Position numbers and translations under genes: made by a program | Shown here: in pieces, positions 27,101 to 34,926 of the stretch | Layout of the letters: every line of letters begins with the position of its first letter | Position numbering within the stretch: the first letter of the stretch is position 1 | The notes under the pieces: generated by a model | What the model was told of the DNA's origin: nothing | Seen by the model: the letters and a program-made list of their open reading frames with translations, nothing else | Database searches by the model: none | Assembly (NCBI GenBank): GCA_964542165.1 | Contig: CAZITQ010000019.1 | Location: forward strand, 1 to 64,000 | DNA length: 64,000 nt | From: CAYTBN01 sp964542165 | GTDB lineage: Bacteria; Myxococcota_A; UBA796; UBA9615; CAYRNR01 | Reading direction: 5' to 3'

Positions 27101-27268
27101 TTGATCGTCTACCTGCGTTCCGTGAAGCAGGGCTCGCCGGTCCGCCTCCAGTACCGCCTCCGGGCCCGCCACCCGGTCCAGGCCCAGACCCCGCCGTCCT
27201 CGGCCTACCCCTACTACGAGCCCACGAAGCGGGCCGACTCACCGCCGGTGCGGATCGAGGCGATCTGA
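21107..27268 (+). CDS. Giant fusion: anti-sigma-like head, alpha-2-macroglobulin domains, polytopic membrane insert, thioester domain
   Basis: A 2053-residue protein translationally coupled to the ECF sigma gene. Residues 1-70 (LTLALLDGTLEPGEEQELEQ) resemble the cytoplasmic head of anti-sigma factors, without a visible zinc HxxxCxxC. A membrane helix spans about 77-97. Macroglobulin domains follow, with the MG2 signature STDKPLYQPGQTIHL near residue 210. At about 810-1300 there is a block of roughly 12 hydrophobic helices. Then come an A2M domain (LADSITTWRLSVGAVT), the thioester motif YGCFEQTSS (C1576, Q1579), an alpha/alpha-toroid thioester domain and a receptor-binding-like end. Bacterial macroglobulins trap proteases through a cleavable bait and a Cys-Gln thioester. 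The layout suggests an envelope sensor that releases the sigma factor, but this is inferred. Confidence 0.85.
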   Translation: MTRIEELTLALLDGTLEPGEEQELEQLLEDDEGARAIHFALLDQEAVLRGERRGADPSAAVVDRIRAARAWTRHPALRLALAAGILLALASGALLVHQVRSREPETREAVLFARETLTPGIPTTVRTVIRDGELDRPLPRAQVELSLVPADGGAPVWRHAAISDEGGLVVAALDLPDGAAEGPHTLLLEVDHEGWTEHLEQTVTVQRRFKVLVSTDKPLYQPGQTIHLHALALAAVDGRPAAGHDVLFEVADARGNKVFKQRETASDHGIAATDFTLADRVDHGDYTISVTVDETVSERVVRVERYALPRFAVELTPERPFCRPGETLRVHLRAGYTFGEPVVGGVVEVEASEFVEDFRPFATFEGVTGDDGELSFDLVLPSTLAGQPALGGDALVSLEAVVTDGAGHEQRTTADLTVSERGTRIDLIAEGGRLVRGLESKVFVLTSAPDGTPVPATVTLEGLDEPFETDATGFAQISYMPDLDADGWLPHLEREEEYLLYEVYGGRRWGTTRYDYHRDEVTWHHRSDAEVYLLGQYMPDRHREPAVVPVDAPYYLTATVEDRRGATDVHRLRLDMGWRDGSLVLAADRPVYTAGDSVRLLVLSNAPSGRVFLDLVRAGHVVTSTALDLEEGRAEHVLDLPADLAGTAELVAYRVLDDGQIASGTRVIQIRRADELQVEVTADRDRYRPGDVARLALKVRGRGGDSHRAALWLAGVDEAVFALAEMRPGLARVFFELQRELLQPRYEIHASGWHDPERLLHTDPSADPATQDDVLAILATAAGSGPPPAVRGKTYEQRAAFLAQQRANLVEDAALIPVFATLPLAALVVLAALVLLVTGTLRRPPADPGATYQGEALRASLRLSAYWTVGFALPFLLQFHRYGGWGAIVLALGGAVALAWLVALVMAIKRTRGFLAGHGAKLVALFPSWVMAGSHLSTPEMTWGGWFDDDPARFLLGHLICSAVSLGLFGLLVWWHTDAPGRARQVARAVARWWLPAFWIPYGAISLLFVAELAPLGILVAGLAIFAPMAVGWMLRRHRCVHGVGGRPGPFLLAPSIGLATPLVGWSTIELSWSLRHRGVDLGEQALILGGIAAVALVVLASAQVGRVRRPGSPWLRRFAWVSARIAIVASVLVALRALHWHGEHGVVSMGFAACFLYLAIREVRWLIGLPPVGVRPALVAGLRLLPPALVLVFLGTLSMGGDGGLALVHLLNWAGASFDEWAFHPRMAYGDLVFASGDLFAVTFPIVIGLLVACGVLGGALALAGTQAARWANWPARLGVGLALAALLAGPWFLLRTLPFGGPASMGVGAASAEQKEELLYSGLGLSKPLEDVRTAGQDRPPGDGGAGVELKAPERIRSHFPETLLWTPQLVTGEEGTATLEVPLADSITTWRLSVGAVTRGGALGSAEAGLVVHQDFFVDLDLPVALTRGDETAVPVALYSYLDRTQSVRLELEPAPWFEVVGPTTRTARLTPGGSDHVDYRIRALEPGDHVLRVLAHGSAAADAVERRVRVVPDGERVVETVNGRLTGPVRQTVDFPEDAVAGGNELRLVVYPGTFSQVLEGMDGIFRMPYGCFEQTSSVTYPNLLALDYLRSTGRSLPEVEARALSYVRTGYQRLLSFEVDGGGFEWFGETPAHTVLTAYGLMEFHDMAEVIPIDEAVIQRTREWLYRQQIDDGAWVVNGRNRGGAVGQLDEDRLLTTAYVAWALAETGDRDARLARALDLLAGQLGELDDPYTLGLCASALVAADHPRADDALARLGERVRREDGVAWWSSDATGATYGRGAALDVETTAIAAHAFLRADHDVATAHQALAWLISQRGSGGTWGTTQATVHAMRAILLGSTEAEELTADAEIRVAVDGEEVGDLLITPDQADVHHRVDLGGFATPGEHEVTLDAPAGGGLAYQLVAVHHRPWTEPAREAEAGPMTLDVEYDATRIPVGHELTCQVTVSYLDPGEAPMTLVDLGIPPGFDLLTEDLDELRKYGAIERYEVAGSQLIVYLRSVKQGSPVRLQYRLRARHPVQAQTPPSSAYPYYEPTKRADSPPVRIEAI

Positions 27269-27358
27269 TCCCTTGCCGGTGCCGTTGGACGGCGCCGCGG
27301 GCCCGAACGGCAGACGAACGTGGAACCGGAGCCCGCGGGTTCCAGGGAAGACGTCACG

Positions 27359-28444
27359 TCACGGACAGGGACAGGCGCGGAGGATCGATCCGTTCAGCGG
27401 TGTGGTGATGGTCGCGCAGCCGTGCCACTCGATGTCGTCGGGGTTGTCGTCGTCGACCATCCCCTCGAGCCAGCGCTCCAGGACGTCGGGGGTGGCGGGA
27501 TCCCAGCGGGTGATCGTGCCGCCGCCGCCGTCCCAGAACGACGTGGCGTAGAGGCGGCCGTCAGCGGGTCGGAATGCGATCCGGTTGGTCCAGAGGTAGG
27601 TGGGATCGATGGCCGCCCAGTCCGCCGCCAGGGTGACCTCGCCCGTCGCCAGGTCGACGGAGTACAGCTCCCCGCTGGCCCGCCCCAGGACCCACAGGGC
27701 GCCCAGGTCGTCCAGGGCGATGGAGCAGGCCTCCCCGATGTCCAGCAACCCGGTCTCCTGCAACGCCGCGTTCACCCGGAGCACCCGCCCGTCGTCCAGG
27801 GCCAGGTAGACGGCATCGTCGACGGCCGCGTCGATGACCATATCGTTGATGTTCCCGCCGTCTTGCCGGGTGTACCAGGCGTGGTCGTCCCCCCCGCCGG
27901 GCATCAGCGAATCCAGCCGCCAGATGCGGTGGGAACCCGCGGCATGGACCTGGTCCATGGAGTCGAGGGCCACGCCGTCCGGGTCCGGGATCTCGTGGGA
28001 GGTGGTGGTCTGCAAGGAGGGCTCGATGCGGATGACGGCGCGGCTGTCCCAGTTGCCCAGTCCCACCCCCACCAGCACGTCCTCGTCGCCGTCCACCGCC
28101 AGGCCCGCGGGCAGGTCGTACCCCTGGTCGAACAGCGTCAGCTGCCAGTCCGCTTCGTGGAGCACCAGCGTGGGGGTGACGTCGGGGCCCAGGGGGTCGC
28201 AGGGCGACGGCTCCCCGGTACTGTCGTCGTCGCCGGTGTCGTCGTCGGCAGCGTCGTCGTCGGCCACATCGTCGTCGGCCACGTCGTCGTCGCACCCCGT
28301 GTCGTCGTCCCCCGTGGTGTCGTCCCCGGCGAAGGTGTCGTCATCGTCGTCCGGCACCTCCCAGGCGCCGGGGTTCACGGCCTCCCGGCATGCGAGGACG
28401 GTCGACAGCCCGAACGACAACGCGAAGACGACGCGAAAACGCAT
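27359..28444 (-). CDS. Asp-linker lipoprotein with beta-propeller
   Basis: A 361-residue lipoprotein. ATG 28444 follows GGGAGGGG. Lipobox-type end LSTVLAC, then a long spacer built from DDDDT, DDDVAD and GDDDTG units. The remaining 280 residues have the regular repeat spacing of an NHL/SMP-30-like propeller: GLAVDGDEDVLVGVGLGNW, GVALDSMDQVHAAGSHRIWRLDSL, SIALDDLGALWVLGRASGELYSVDLATG, RIAFRPADGRLYATSFW. Such propellers bind ligands or partner proteins; no catalytic residues were recognised. It is convergent with the giant macroglobulin gene across 90 bp and 89 bp downstream of another lipoprotein gene on the same strand. Confidence 0.78.
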   Translation of the reverse strand: MRFRVVFALSFGLSTVLACREAVNPGAWEVPDDDDDTFAGDDTTGDDDTGCDDDVADDDVADDDAADDDTGDDDSTGEPSPCDPLGPDVTPTLVLHEADWQLTLFDQGYDLPAGLAVDGDEDVLVGVGLGNWDSRAVIRIEPSLQTTTSHEIPDPDGVALDSMDQVHAAGSHRIWRLDSLMPGGGDDHAWYTRQDGGNINDMVIDAAVDDAVYLALDDGRVLRVNAALQETGLLDIGEACSIALDDLGALWVLGRASGELYSVDLATGEVTLAADWAAIDPTYLWTNRIAFRPADGRLYATSFWDGGGGTITRWDPATPDVLERWLEGMVDDDNPDDIEWHGCATITTPLNGSILRACPCP

Positions 28445-28533
28445 GGGTCCCCTCCCGAAGTTCTCCGGTTCTGTCATCGGCTGTTGGGAGGGGATCTGTA
28501 GGGGTGAGCGGCGGGGTGGCGCGGATCCTGGGC

Positions 28534-29790
28534 TCAGGGCCAGTCGACGTACCACCAGTAGCTGCCCATCTCCCACTCGCTGACGCTGGTGAACACCGCG
28601 GTGTAGACGCCGTCGTCGGGGGCCTCGACGCTGGCGTGGGAGACGGCTCCGGTGAAGTCGTCGGTGCCCTCGGCGAGGACCTCGCAGTCCGGGCCCAGCA
28701 GGTACACCACGCCCTCCACCTCGTTGGACCACATGTAGACGTCGAGCTGATCGCCGGCGCGGGCGACGAACTCCAGGTCGTCGTAATAGCGGTTGGAGCC
28801 ACCGGGTCCCTCGGTCACGTCGGGATCCTCGAGCTGCCAGGTGACGTCGTCGAACCAGGTCACCTCGTTGGAGCCGGCCGTGGTCGCGTGGGTGTCGTCC
28901 AGGCAGATCTCCCCCAGGCCGCCGGGCACGGCGTCGGCCTCGACGGCGACGTTGTAGTAGCCCGTCTGTTCGGGTTCGGCGGAGGTGGTGACCACGGTGT
29001 AGCGACCGTCCTCGGGCAGGGTGAACTCGATCATCGCGTCGGCGTCCCCGGCCCCGTTGTCGTCCTCGGCCAGCGCCTCGCAGTCCGGCCCCAGCAGGAT
29101 CAGGTAGGGATCCAGGGAGTCGCTGCTGGAGGTCATCGTGACGTACACCGTCCAGCCCGCGAGGCCGATGAACTCGACGTCGTCGTAGCGGTGGCCCTGG
29201 TCGCTCGCGTCACCCCAGCTGAGCGTGAAGTCCGCCTCGCCGGGGATGGTCAGCTTGTTGTCGTCCTCCCGGCAGACCAGCCCCAGCAGCGGGCTGTCCT
29301 CGCCGTCGCAGTCCTGGTCCATCCCGTCACCGGGCGGATCCGGAGCGCCGGGGAACTCCGTGGCGTTGTTGTCGTCACAGTCCCCGTCGCAGACCATGGC
29401 GCCGTCGCCGTCGTCGTCCACCTCCTCCTCACCGACCTCGCCGTCGCAGTCGTTGTCCTGGCCATCGCAGATCTCGTCGGCGCCGGGGTGGACGTCCGGG
29501 TTCTCGTCGTCGCAGTCGTCGCCCGTGTCGCCTCCGTCGGCCCCGTCCCCGTCCACGTCGGTCAGGTCCGCGCCGTCGCAGTCCTGGTCCACGCCGTCGT
29601 AGGGGATCTCCTCGGCGTCGGGGTTCACGTCCGGATCGTTGTCGTCACAGTCGTCGTCGGCGTCGAAGCCGTCCCCGTCCGCGTCGTCCGCCCCGGTGGC
29701 GTCGTCGTCGTCGCCGATCAGGAAGGTCCCGCTGTGGTTGCAGCCGAAGAGCAGCGCGAACAGCCAGACGGCCGCGGTTCGCTTGGACAT
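28534..29790 (-). CDS. Lipoprotein with MopE-type metal-binding repeats and two PPC-like domains
   Basis: A 418-residue lipoprotein. ATG 29790 is chosen over 29805 because GGAGG sits eight bases upstream. The lipobox is ALLFGC. Three to four MopE-type motifs follow (DADGDGFDADDDCDDNDP, EICDGQDNDCDG, DGMDQDCDGEDS), with acidic loops and paired Cys that in related proteins bind metals. Two bacterial pre-peptidase C-terminal type beta-sandwiches close the protein, each with the order GHRYDDVEF or NRYYDDLEF, then LLGPDCE, then a final YTxVxTS strand. This is a typical surface protein of this lineage. It precedes the propeller lipoprotein and probably shares its transcript. Confidence 0.82.
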   Translation of the reverse strand: MSKRTAAVWLFALLFGCNHSGTFLIGDDDDATGADDADGDGFDADDDCDDNDPDVNPDAEEIPYDGVDQDCDGADLTDVDGDGADGGDTGDDCDDENPDVHPGADEICDGQDNDCDGEVGEEEVDDDGDGAMVCDGDCDDNNATEFPGAPDPPGDGMDQDCDGEDSPLLGLVCREDDNKLTIPGEADFTLSWGDASDQGHRYDDVEFIGLAGWTVYVTMTSSSDSLDPYLILLGPDCEALAEDDNGAGDADAMIEFTLPEDGRYTVVTTSAEPEQTGYYNVAVEADAVPGGLGEICLDDTHATTAGSNEVTWFDDVTWQLEDPDVTEGPGGSNRYYDDLEFVARAGDQLDVYMWSNEVEGVVYLLGPDCEVLAEGTDDFTGAVSHASVEAPDDGVYTAVFTSVSEWEMGSYWWYVDWP

Positions 29791-29883
29791 GACACACACC
29801 TCCATCGCAATAGACGCTCGGCCACGAGAAGAGGGGACGTTTCACGCTCTCCCCGGGCGACCACTCCATCGAGGAGCGTCGAT

Positions 29884-31605
29884 TCAAAGTGTACCCGGCA
29901 CCGGGAACGGCATCGCGGAGAGCCGTGCGTACTCCCCGAAGCCTTCCGGATCGAGGCTGGTCACGACACACGCCGGGCGGGCGATCTCCTGGGCGCTGAG
30001 GCAGTACGAGACCAGGTCCTGGATCCTCCAGCGCTCCCCGGGGACGAGCAGGACCTGGGTGTCCGGCGTCGTGGCCGCCTGCAGGCTCCGCACGGGATCC
30101 GGCTGGCGCTCCAGGATCCAGCTCCGGCCCGGGGTCACCACCGCCGTGCCGTCCTCGACGTCCACCAGCCACAGCTCCGACGCGCGTTGGCTGCCGCGCG
30201 CCTCGGCCGCCCTGAGGGCCTGATCCCCCGACCACCAACCCAGTCTCAGCGAAGGGATGGCGTGTCGGGTGCACGTCCGGGGTGGGGGGGCGGCGTCCGC
30301 GTCCAGCAACAGGTGGAGGTCCTCGGCGTACATCCGCCCGCCGAACCAGGGGCGGGTCGACAGCTCGGACGCTCGCGCGCTGCGCGCTGCGGCGACGAGC
30401 ACGACGGTGTCAGCGGGCAACGGGACCTCCGCGGCCACCTCGTCCAGCGACGGGGGATCTCCCCTGGGGCCCACGGCGACCGCACGGTGGGTCCAGCCCT
30501 CGCCGTCCAGGCGAGCCAGGAGTCCGCTGCTCTCGAAGGGGTAGAAGCTCGACGTCCAGCCCCGGGAGCTGGGCCTTCCGTCCCTCCCCACGGGCTCGGC
30601 CAGGTCCACCCCGACCCCGACGCCCTCCCTCGCCTGGCCCAGCAGGCTCATGTCGTCCACGAAGCGCTCCTGGGCGGCGCGCGTCGCCAGGATGGCGGAG
30701 ACCGCGACGGCGACCGCCGCCACGAAGATCACACCGGACGCCAGGCGTCGCCGATCGGGGTCTCGGACCGATCCCGGCAAGCCGGGCAACCCCGCCCCCA
30801 GCACCAGGAGCGCCCCCGCCAGGGCTGGCATCCAGCCGTACTCGAGCAGTACGAACCGGACGGATCCCACCTGGCCCACCGAGGCCATCGTCGCGACCGA
30901 CACGCCGGCGACCATTCGGAAACCCAGGAGGTCGCCTGCCACCGGCAGGGCCGCCACCAGCAGCGCCGCGGCGCCGAGGGCGCTGAGCAGGACCGCCCCG
31001 TGCTCCCGGGCACGGAGCCGCCGCAGGCTCGCGACCCCGCAGGCCACCACCCCGACAGCCGCGATCCCGCAGACGACGTCGAACCATCCGGCCATCGCCT
31101 GTCGCCGGGCCAGCCACGCCCAGCCGCGCATCCCGTCCCAGGCGACCAGCGCCACGGCCAGTGAGAACGGGACGAAGCAGGCCATCGCGAGCCGCTCGAC
31201 GCGGAGCCCCCCGGCTCCCCGGGCCCAGAGCACCGCGCCCAGGCTCAGGGCGGTGAGGTCCGCCAGGATCACCGCCAGCAGCAGGCCGAGCATCATCGCA
31301 TCGAGGGCCACGGCGAGCCCGGAACAGGCCACCAGGACCGCGTTCGGCGAGCCCAATCCGTCCAGGGAATCCCGCAGCAGGCCGAGGCTCATCCACGTGC
31401 CCGCCGCGCCCGCGGTGACCACCAGCGAGGGACCGACGAGCCACCACCCCACCCCTGGACTCCGATCGCGAGACGTCCTGCGCAGCAGGATGACCAGCAG
31501 GACCATGCCGACGATCGCAGCCAGGAGGACGAGGTAGCCCGCGGGTCCCGAGCGGAGGAACAGCCGGACCGGGTGCAGGGTGTCGCTCGCCAGGTTCTCG
31601 AACAT
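29884..31605 (-). CDS. Polytopic membrane protein coupled to the V4R histidine kinase
   Basis: A 573-residue membrane protein. Its ATG (31605) is separated by one base from the TGA of the upstream histidine kinase gene, so translation is coupled. The N-terminal 300 residues hold about eight hydrophobic helices (for example GYLVLLAAIVGMVLLVILLRR, ALDAMMLGLLLAVILADLTAL, GVIFVAAVAVAVSAILATRA). The last 250 residues are soluble, with alternating strands and helices (LPADTVVLVAAARSARASE, MYAEDLHLLLDAD, SELWLVDVEDGTAVV), probably outside the cytoplasm. One helix pair recalls MotA/ExbB channels, but the evidence is too weak to name it so. It may be an output or co-sensor of the kinase. Confidence 0.75.
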   Translation of the reverse strand: MFENLASDTLHPVRLFLRSGPAGYLVLLAAIVGMVLLVILLRRTSRDRSPGVGWWLVGPSLVVTAGAAGTWMSLGLLRDSLDGLGSPNAVLVACSGLAVALDAMMLGLLLAVILADLTALSLGAVLWARGAGGLRVERLAMACFVPFSLAVALVAWDGMRGWAWLARRQAMAGWFDVVCGIAAVGVVACGVASLRRLRAREHGAVLLSALGAAALLVAALPVAGDLLGFRMVAGVSVATMASVGQVGSVRFVLLEYGWMPALAGALLVLGAGLPGLPGSVRDPDRRRLASGVIFVAAVAVAVSAILATRAAQERFVDDMSLLGQAREGVGVGVDLAEPVGRDGRPSSRGWTSSFYPFESSGLLARLDGEGWTHRAVAVGPRGDPPSLDEVAAEVPLPADTVVLVAAARSARASELSTRPWFGGRMYAEDLHLLLDADAAPPPRTCTRHAIPSLRLGWWSGDQALRAAEARGSQRASELWLVDVEDGTAVVTPGRSWILERQPDPVRSLQAATTPDTQVLLVPGERWRIQDLVSYCLSAQEIARPACVVTSLDPEGFGEYARLSAMPFPVPGTL

Positions 31606-31606
31606 C

Positions 31607-33898
31607 TCAGTCCGACTCGCCGGCGGTGGCCCCGGGGAGGTCCAGAACCCGCCGCACCTCCTGTGCGAGCTCGGGTGGCGTGTAGGGCTTGGGCAAGAAC
31701 TGGAGACCGGGCTCGAGCACGCCGCGGCGGGCGATGACGTCGTCGGTGTAGCCCGAGGTGAACAGCACGCGGATGGTCGGGTAGCGGGCCGTGATCCGGC
31801 GGGCCAGCTCACGGCCGTTCATGTCCGGCATCACCACGTCGGACAGCAGCAGGTCGATGGGGTCCGGGTGGGCCTCGGCGAGGGCGAGCGCCTCGCCGCC
31901 GTTGGCCGCGACCAGGACGGTGTACCCCAGGCGACGGAGGCTGGCGGTGGAGGGGACGCGGACCGAGTCCTCGTCCTCGGCCAGGAGGATCGTCTCGCTG
32001 CCCCCCGGGCTGCCGTCCTCGGCGGCGGGACGGGACAGGGGCTCGGCCGCCTCGCCCAGGCGGGGCAGGTAGATCTCGAACCGGGATCCCCGGCCCACCT
32101 CCGAGTGGACCGCGATGGATCCGCCGTGCTGCTTGACGATGCCGTACACGGTGGAGAGCCCCAGCCCCGTGCCGCCGTGGACGCCCTTGGTGGTGAAGAA
32201 GGGATCGAACACCTGCCGCAGGGTCTCCGGGGGCATGCCCTGTCCGGCGTCCGAGACCGCGATCATCACGTGGGGACCCGGGCGCGCCTCGGGGTGTTCC
32301 GCGCAGTAGGCCTCGTCGAGGGTCGCGTTGGCAGTCCGAAGGGTCAGTGGGCCTCCGCCGGGCATGGCGTCGCGGCCGTTGATCGCCAGGTTCATCACGA
32401 TCTGCTCGACCTGCCCGGGATCGGCCTTCACGGCGCCCAGGTCCTCTCCGGGGACCGCCTCGAGAGTGACGTCCTCGCCGATGATCCTCGCGAGCATCGG
32501 GTGCATGCCCTGGATCAGCTCGTTGAGGTCGACCCGCCGGGGCTCCATCACCTGCTTGCGGCCGAAGGCCAGCAGCTGGCGGGTCAGGTCCGAGGCCCGC
32601 TCGGTGATCCGCTCCAGCTCCCCCAGGGGTTCGGCGGCCGGATCCCCGGGCCGGAGCATCATCCGCGCGAGATCGATGTTGCCGAAGATGCCGGTCAGCA
32701 GGTTGTTGAAGTCGTGGGCCACCCCGCCCGCCAGCCGCCCGATGGCCTCCATCTTCTGCAGCTGACGGACCTCCCGCTCGAGCCGCTCGCGCTCGGTGAC
32801 GTCGCGGACGATCGCCAGCAGGACCGTGGGCGCCCCCTGAGCCCGGTTCAGCGACAGCTCGGTGTCGATGGGCGCGCCGCCGTGGGTGCCGGTCCCGCTC
32901 GGAGCCTGGAAGCGCCAGGTGAACAGCTGGGGTTCCCCCGCGGTGGCGCGTTCGATGCGGGTGCCGATGGCCCGCGCCGAGGGTTCGCCGTCGGGCTGGT
33001 CGTCCGGCGAGAGCTGCTCCAGTGTCCGGCCCCGCAGCTCCGCACCGGTCAGGCCGAACAGCTCGCCGGCCCGGCGGTTCGCGTGGCCGATGTGGCGGTC
33101 CTCCAGCAGCAGGATCGCGTCGGTGGCGGTCTCGAACAGCTGCTCGTAGCGGCGCTCGGAGCGGCGCAACCGCTGCTGGAGTTCCAGGTGCTCGAACTCC
33201 CCGGGGACCTCGAACCCGTGCACGTGAGCCCTGTCCTCGGGGTGGGCCTCCAGGTAGCGGGCCACGTGCTCCTCGATCCGGTCCGGGTGGCCCATGACGA
33301 ACCGACAACAGCGATCTTCGCGGGCGGAGCACAGGATCTCGGTTGCCACCAGGGGGATGCCGAAGCTCTCCTCGCACCAGCCCGACGAGTACCCGGCGTT
33401 CATGAAGCACACGGTCCCGGGGGCGACCCGCTCGGCGCTGCGCCACGAGTCGGACTCGAACGAGAACGGGTGGTCGTAGACCAGCACGAAGTTCTCGTCC
33501 GGCACCGGGTTGGACTCGGGGAGGATGTCCACGAAGGCCCAGCCCGCGTGGGCGAAGTGCACGGGCCCGGCCGAGAGCTTGGCCACCGGATCCTCGAGCC
33601 CCAGCTGGCGGTGGAAGGCGCGGGCGTCGGAGATGCCGATGGAGTGGGCGATGTGGAACAGCAGGTTCTTGCCCACGGCGAAGGCCTGGTCCCGCTGGCC
33701 CCGGTACAGGACCGTCATCGCGTCGTAGAACTCCACGGACAGCGCCTGCGCCCGCACCAGCACGTAGCGGTTGTCCGCGATCTCGATGCGTCCCCGCTCC
33801 GGCACCTCGCGCTTGCGGGCGAAGTAGCCCTGTACGAGCTCCTCGGCACGCACGAAGAGCTCGTCCATCTGCGGTGGGACCTTGACTGTCCGGGCCAT
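31607..33898 (-). CDS. Hybrid histidine kinase with XylR_N/V4R and PAS sensor domains
   Basis: A 763-residue soluble kinase. Residues about 15-115 resemble the XylR-type activator N-domain and 120-210 a V4R small-molecule-binding domain, with a Cys cluster (GYSSGWCEESFG, C190, REDRCCRF). A PAS domain (247-370) follows, then a dimerisation/phosphoacceptor domain with His395 in GGVAHDFNNLLTGI. The ATPase has NLAINGRDAM, SDAGQGMPP, DPFFTTK and GGTGLGLSTV. A C-terminal receiver has its phosphoacceptor Asp687 in LLLSDVVMPDMNG and Lys in FLPKPYTP. V4R domains sense aromatic or hydrocarbon-like ligands or bind metal in known regulators. The protein has no membrane helix, and the coupled downstream gene supplies one. 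Confidence 0.92.
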   Translation of the reverse strand: MARTVKVPPQMDELFVRAEELVQGYFARKREVPERGRIEIADNRYVLVRAQALSVEFYDAMTVLYRGQRDQAFAVGKNLLFHIAHSIGISDARAFHRQLGLEDPVAKLSAGPVHFAHAGWAFVDILPESNPVPDENFVLVYDHPFSFESDSWRSAERVAPGTVCFMNAGYSSGWCEESFGIPLVATEILCSAREDRCCRFVMGHPDRIEEHVARYLEAHPEDRAHVHGFEVPGEFEHLELQQRLRRSERRYEQLFETATDAILLLEDRHIGHANRRAGELFGLTGAELRGRTLEQLSPDDQPDGEPSARAIGTRIERATAGEPQLFTWRFQAPSGTGTHGGAPIDTELSLNRAQGAPTVLLAIVRDVTERERLEREVRQLQKMEAIGRLAGGVAHDFNNLLTGIFGNIDLARMMLRPGDPAAEPLGELERITERASDLTRQLLAFGRKQVMEPRRVDLNELIQGMHPMLARIIGEDVTLEAVPGEDLGAVKADPGQVEQIVMNLAINGRDAMPGGGPLTLRTANATLDEAYCAEHPEARPGPHVMIAVSDAGQGMPPETLRQVFDPFFTTKGVHGGTGLGLSTVYGIVKQHGGSIAVHSEVGRGSRFEIYLPRLGEAAEPLSRPAAEDGSPGGSETILLAEDEDSVRVPSTASLRRLGYTVLVAANGGEALALAEAHPDPIDLLLSDVVMPDMNGRELARRITARYPTIRVLFTSGYTDDVIARRGVLEPGLQFLPKPYTPPELAQEVRRVLDLPGATAGESD

Positions 33899-33962
33899 TT
33901 CCCAACCCCTCGGGTCCGTCCATTCTATACGCGGTGGCCGGCGCGGGGGTGGCGCGTGGTGT

Positions 33963-34919
33963 TCAGTCCAGGAGACCCTCGCCGAACAGCCAGGCGGCCA
34001 TGCGGTCGGCCGCCGCCGCGCTGGGGTGGGCGGTGTCGCCCGGGGGATCCTGGACCTGGACGCCGTCGCCCACGGCCCGCCGGATCGGGGGTGCCAGGTC
34101 GAAGTGGCGGATCTCTAGGTCGCCGAGCATGCCCAGGACGGTCAGGTGGGCTGCGAGCTCGCTCTCCGTCCAGGCCTCGGGGCTGCCGAACACCGGCAAG
34201 AGCAGAACGGACAGCCGGGCGCCGTCCGTCCGGGTGGCCTCCGCCAGCTCGGCGAGGGCATCGCGGACGTCAGCCTCGATGGCGGCCGAGTCCCGGGCGC
34301 CGTCCCCCAGCACGGCCCCCAGCCAGAGCCGGTAGAGGTGGCTGTGCTCGAACAGGGGCTGGCTGACCCGCCGCAGGGGGCGGTGGGGGGCGTAGACCAC
34401 CAGCTTGCCGTCCTTCGCGAAGGCGATGGGGGTGGTCTCCAGGTCGTTGAGGTGGAAGGTCAGGATCACGTGGTCCGGCTGCAGGGCGGCGTTGTACCGC
34501 CGGTAGTAGGCCACCTCCTGGACCGTGTTGAAGGACTCCACCCCGGCGTTCCAGTACTCGTACCCCTCCTCGCCGGCCACGGCCCGCAGGGCATCCACCA
34601 GGGTCCCCCGGAAGGTGACCGAGTCCCCGACGAACAGCAGCCGCTGCACCCCGGCACGCTTCTCCACGGGGTAGTCGGCGACCAGGGTGCCGAACTCGTT
34701 GTAGTACTCGTTGCCCAGGATCGGCCGGAAGCCGAACTCCGGATCCACGGTGAACACCGACGTCAGGTCGTGGGGATTCTCCCGCATCCACGGCAGCTCG
34801 ACGGCCGCGCCGTGGGCCGAGTACGGGGCCCGCCATCGCATCAAACCCTCGGCCACCACGAGGGCCAGCGCGAGGGAGCCGGCTCCCACGAGAACCTTCG
34901 GCCAGAGCTTTGAACGCAT
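33963..34919 (-). CDS. Membrane-anchored SGNH/GDSL hydrolase
   Basis: A 318-residue protein with an uncleaved N-terminal helix (VLVGAGSLALALVVAEGLM) and an SGNH hydrolase domain. All four blocks are present: LLFVGDSVTFRG (Ser100), the glycine of EYWNAGVESFN, the asparagine of LTFHLNDLE, and the late D-x-x-H in DTAHPSAAAADRMA. These enzymes remove or transfer acyl groups, often on surface polysaccharides. The ATG (34919) lies 7 nt after the stop of the CotH-like gene, so the two are one operon. A second SGNH-like protein with altered catalytic residues is encoded at 62392. Confidence 0.85.
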   Translation of the reverse strand: MRSKLWPKVLVGAGSLALALVVAEGLMRWRAPYSAHGAAVELPWMRENPHDLTSVFTVDPEFGFRPILGNEYYNEFGTLVADYPVEKRAGVQRLLFVGDSVTFRGTLVDALRAVAGEEGYEYWNAGVESFNTVQEVAYYRRYNAALQPDHVILTFHLNDLETTPIAFAKDGKLVVYAPHRPLRRVSQPLFEHSHLYRLWLGAVLGDGARDSAAIEADVRDALAELAEATRTDGARLSVLLLPVFGSPEAWTESELAAHLTVLGMLGDLEIRHFDLAPPIRRAVGDGVQVQDPPGDTAHPSAAAADRMAAWLFGEGLLD

Positions 34920-34926
34920 CTCCGTC

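Noticed and set aside
29884..31605. MotA/ExbB-type proton channel
   Set aside because: Only one helix pair resembles that family, and the helix number and exterior domain do not fit.
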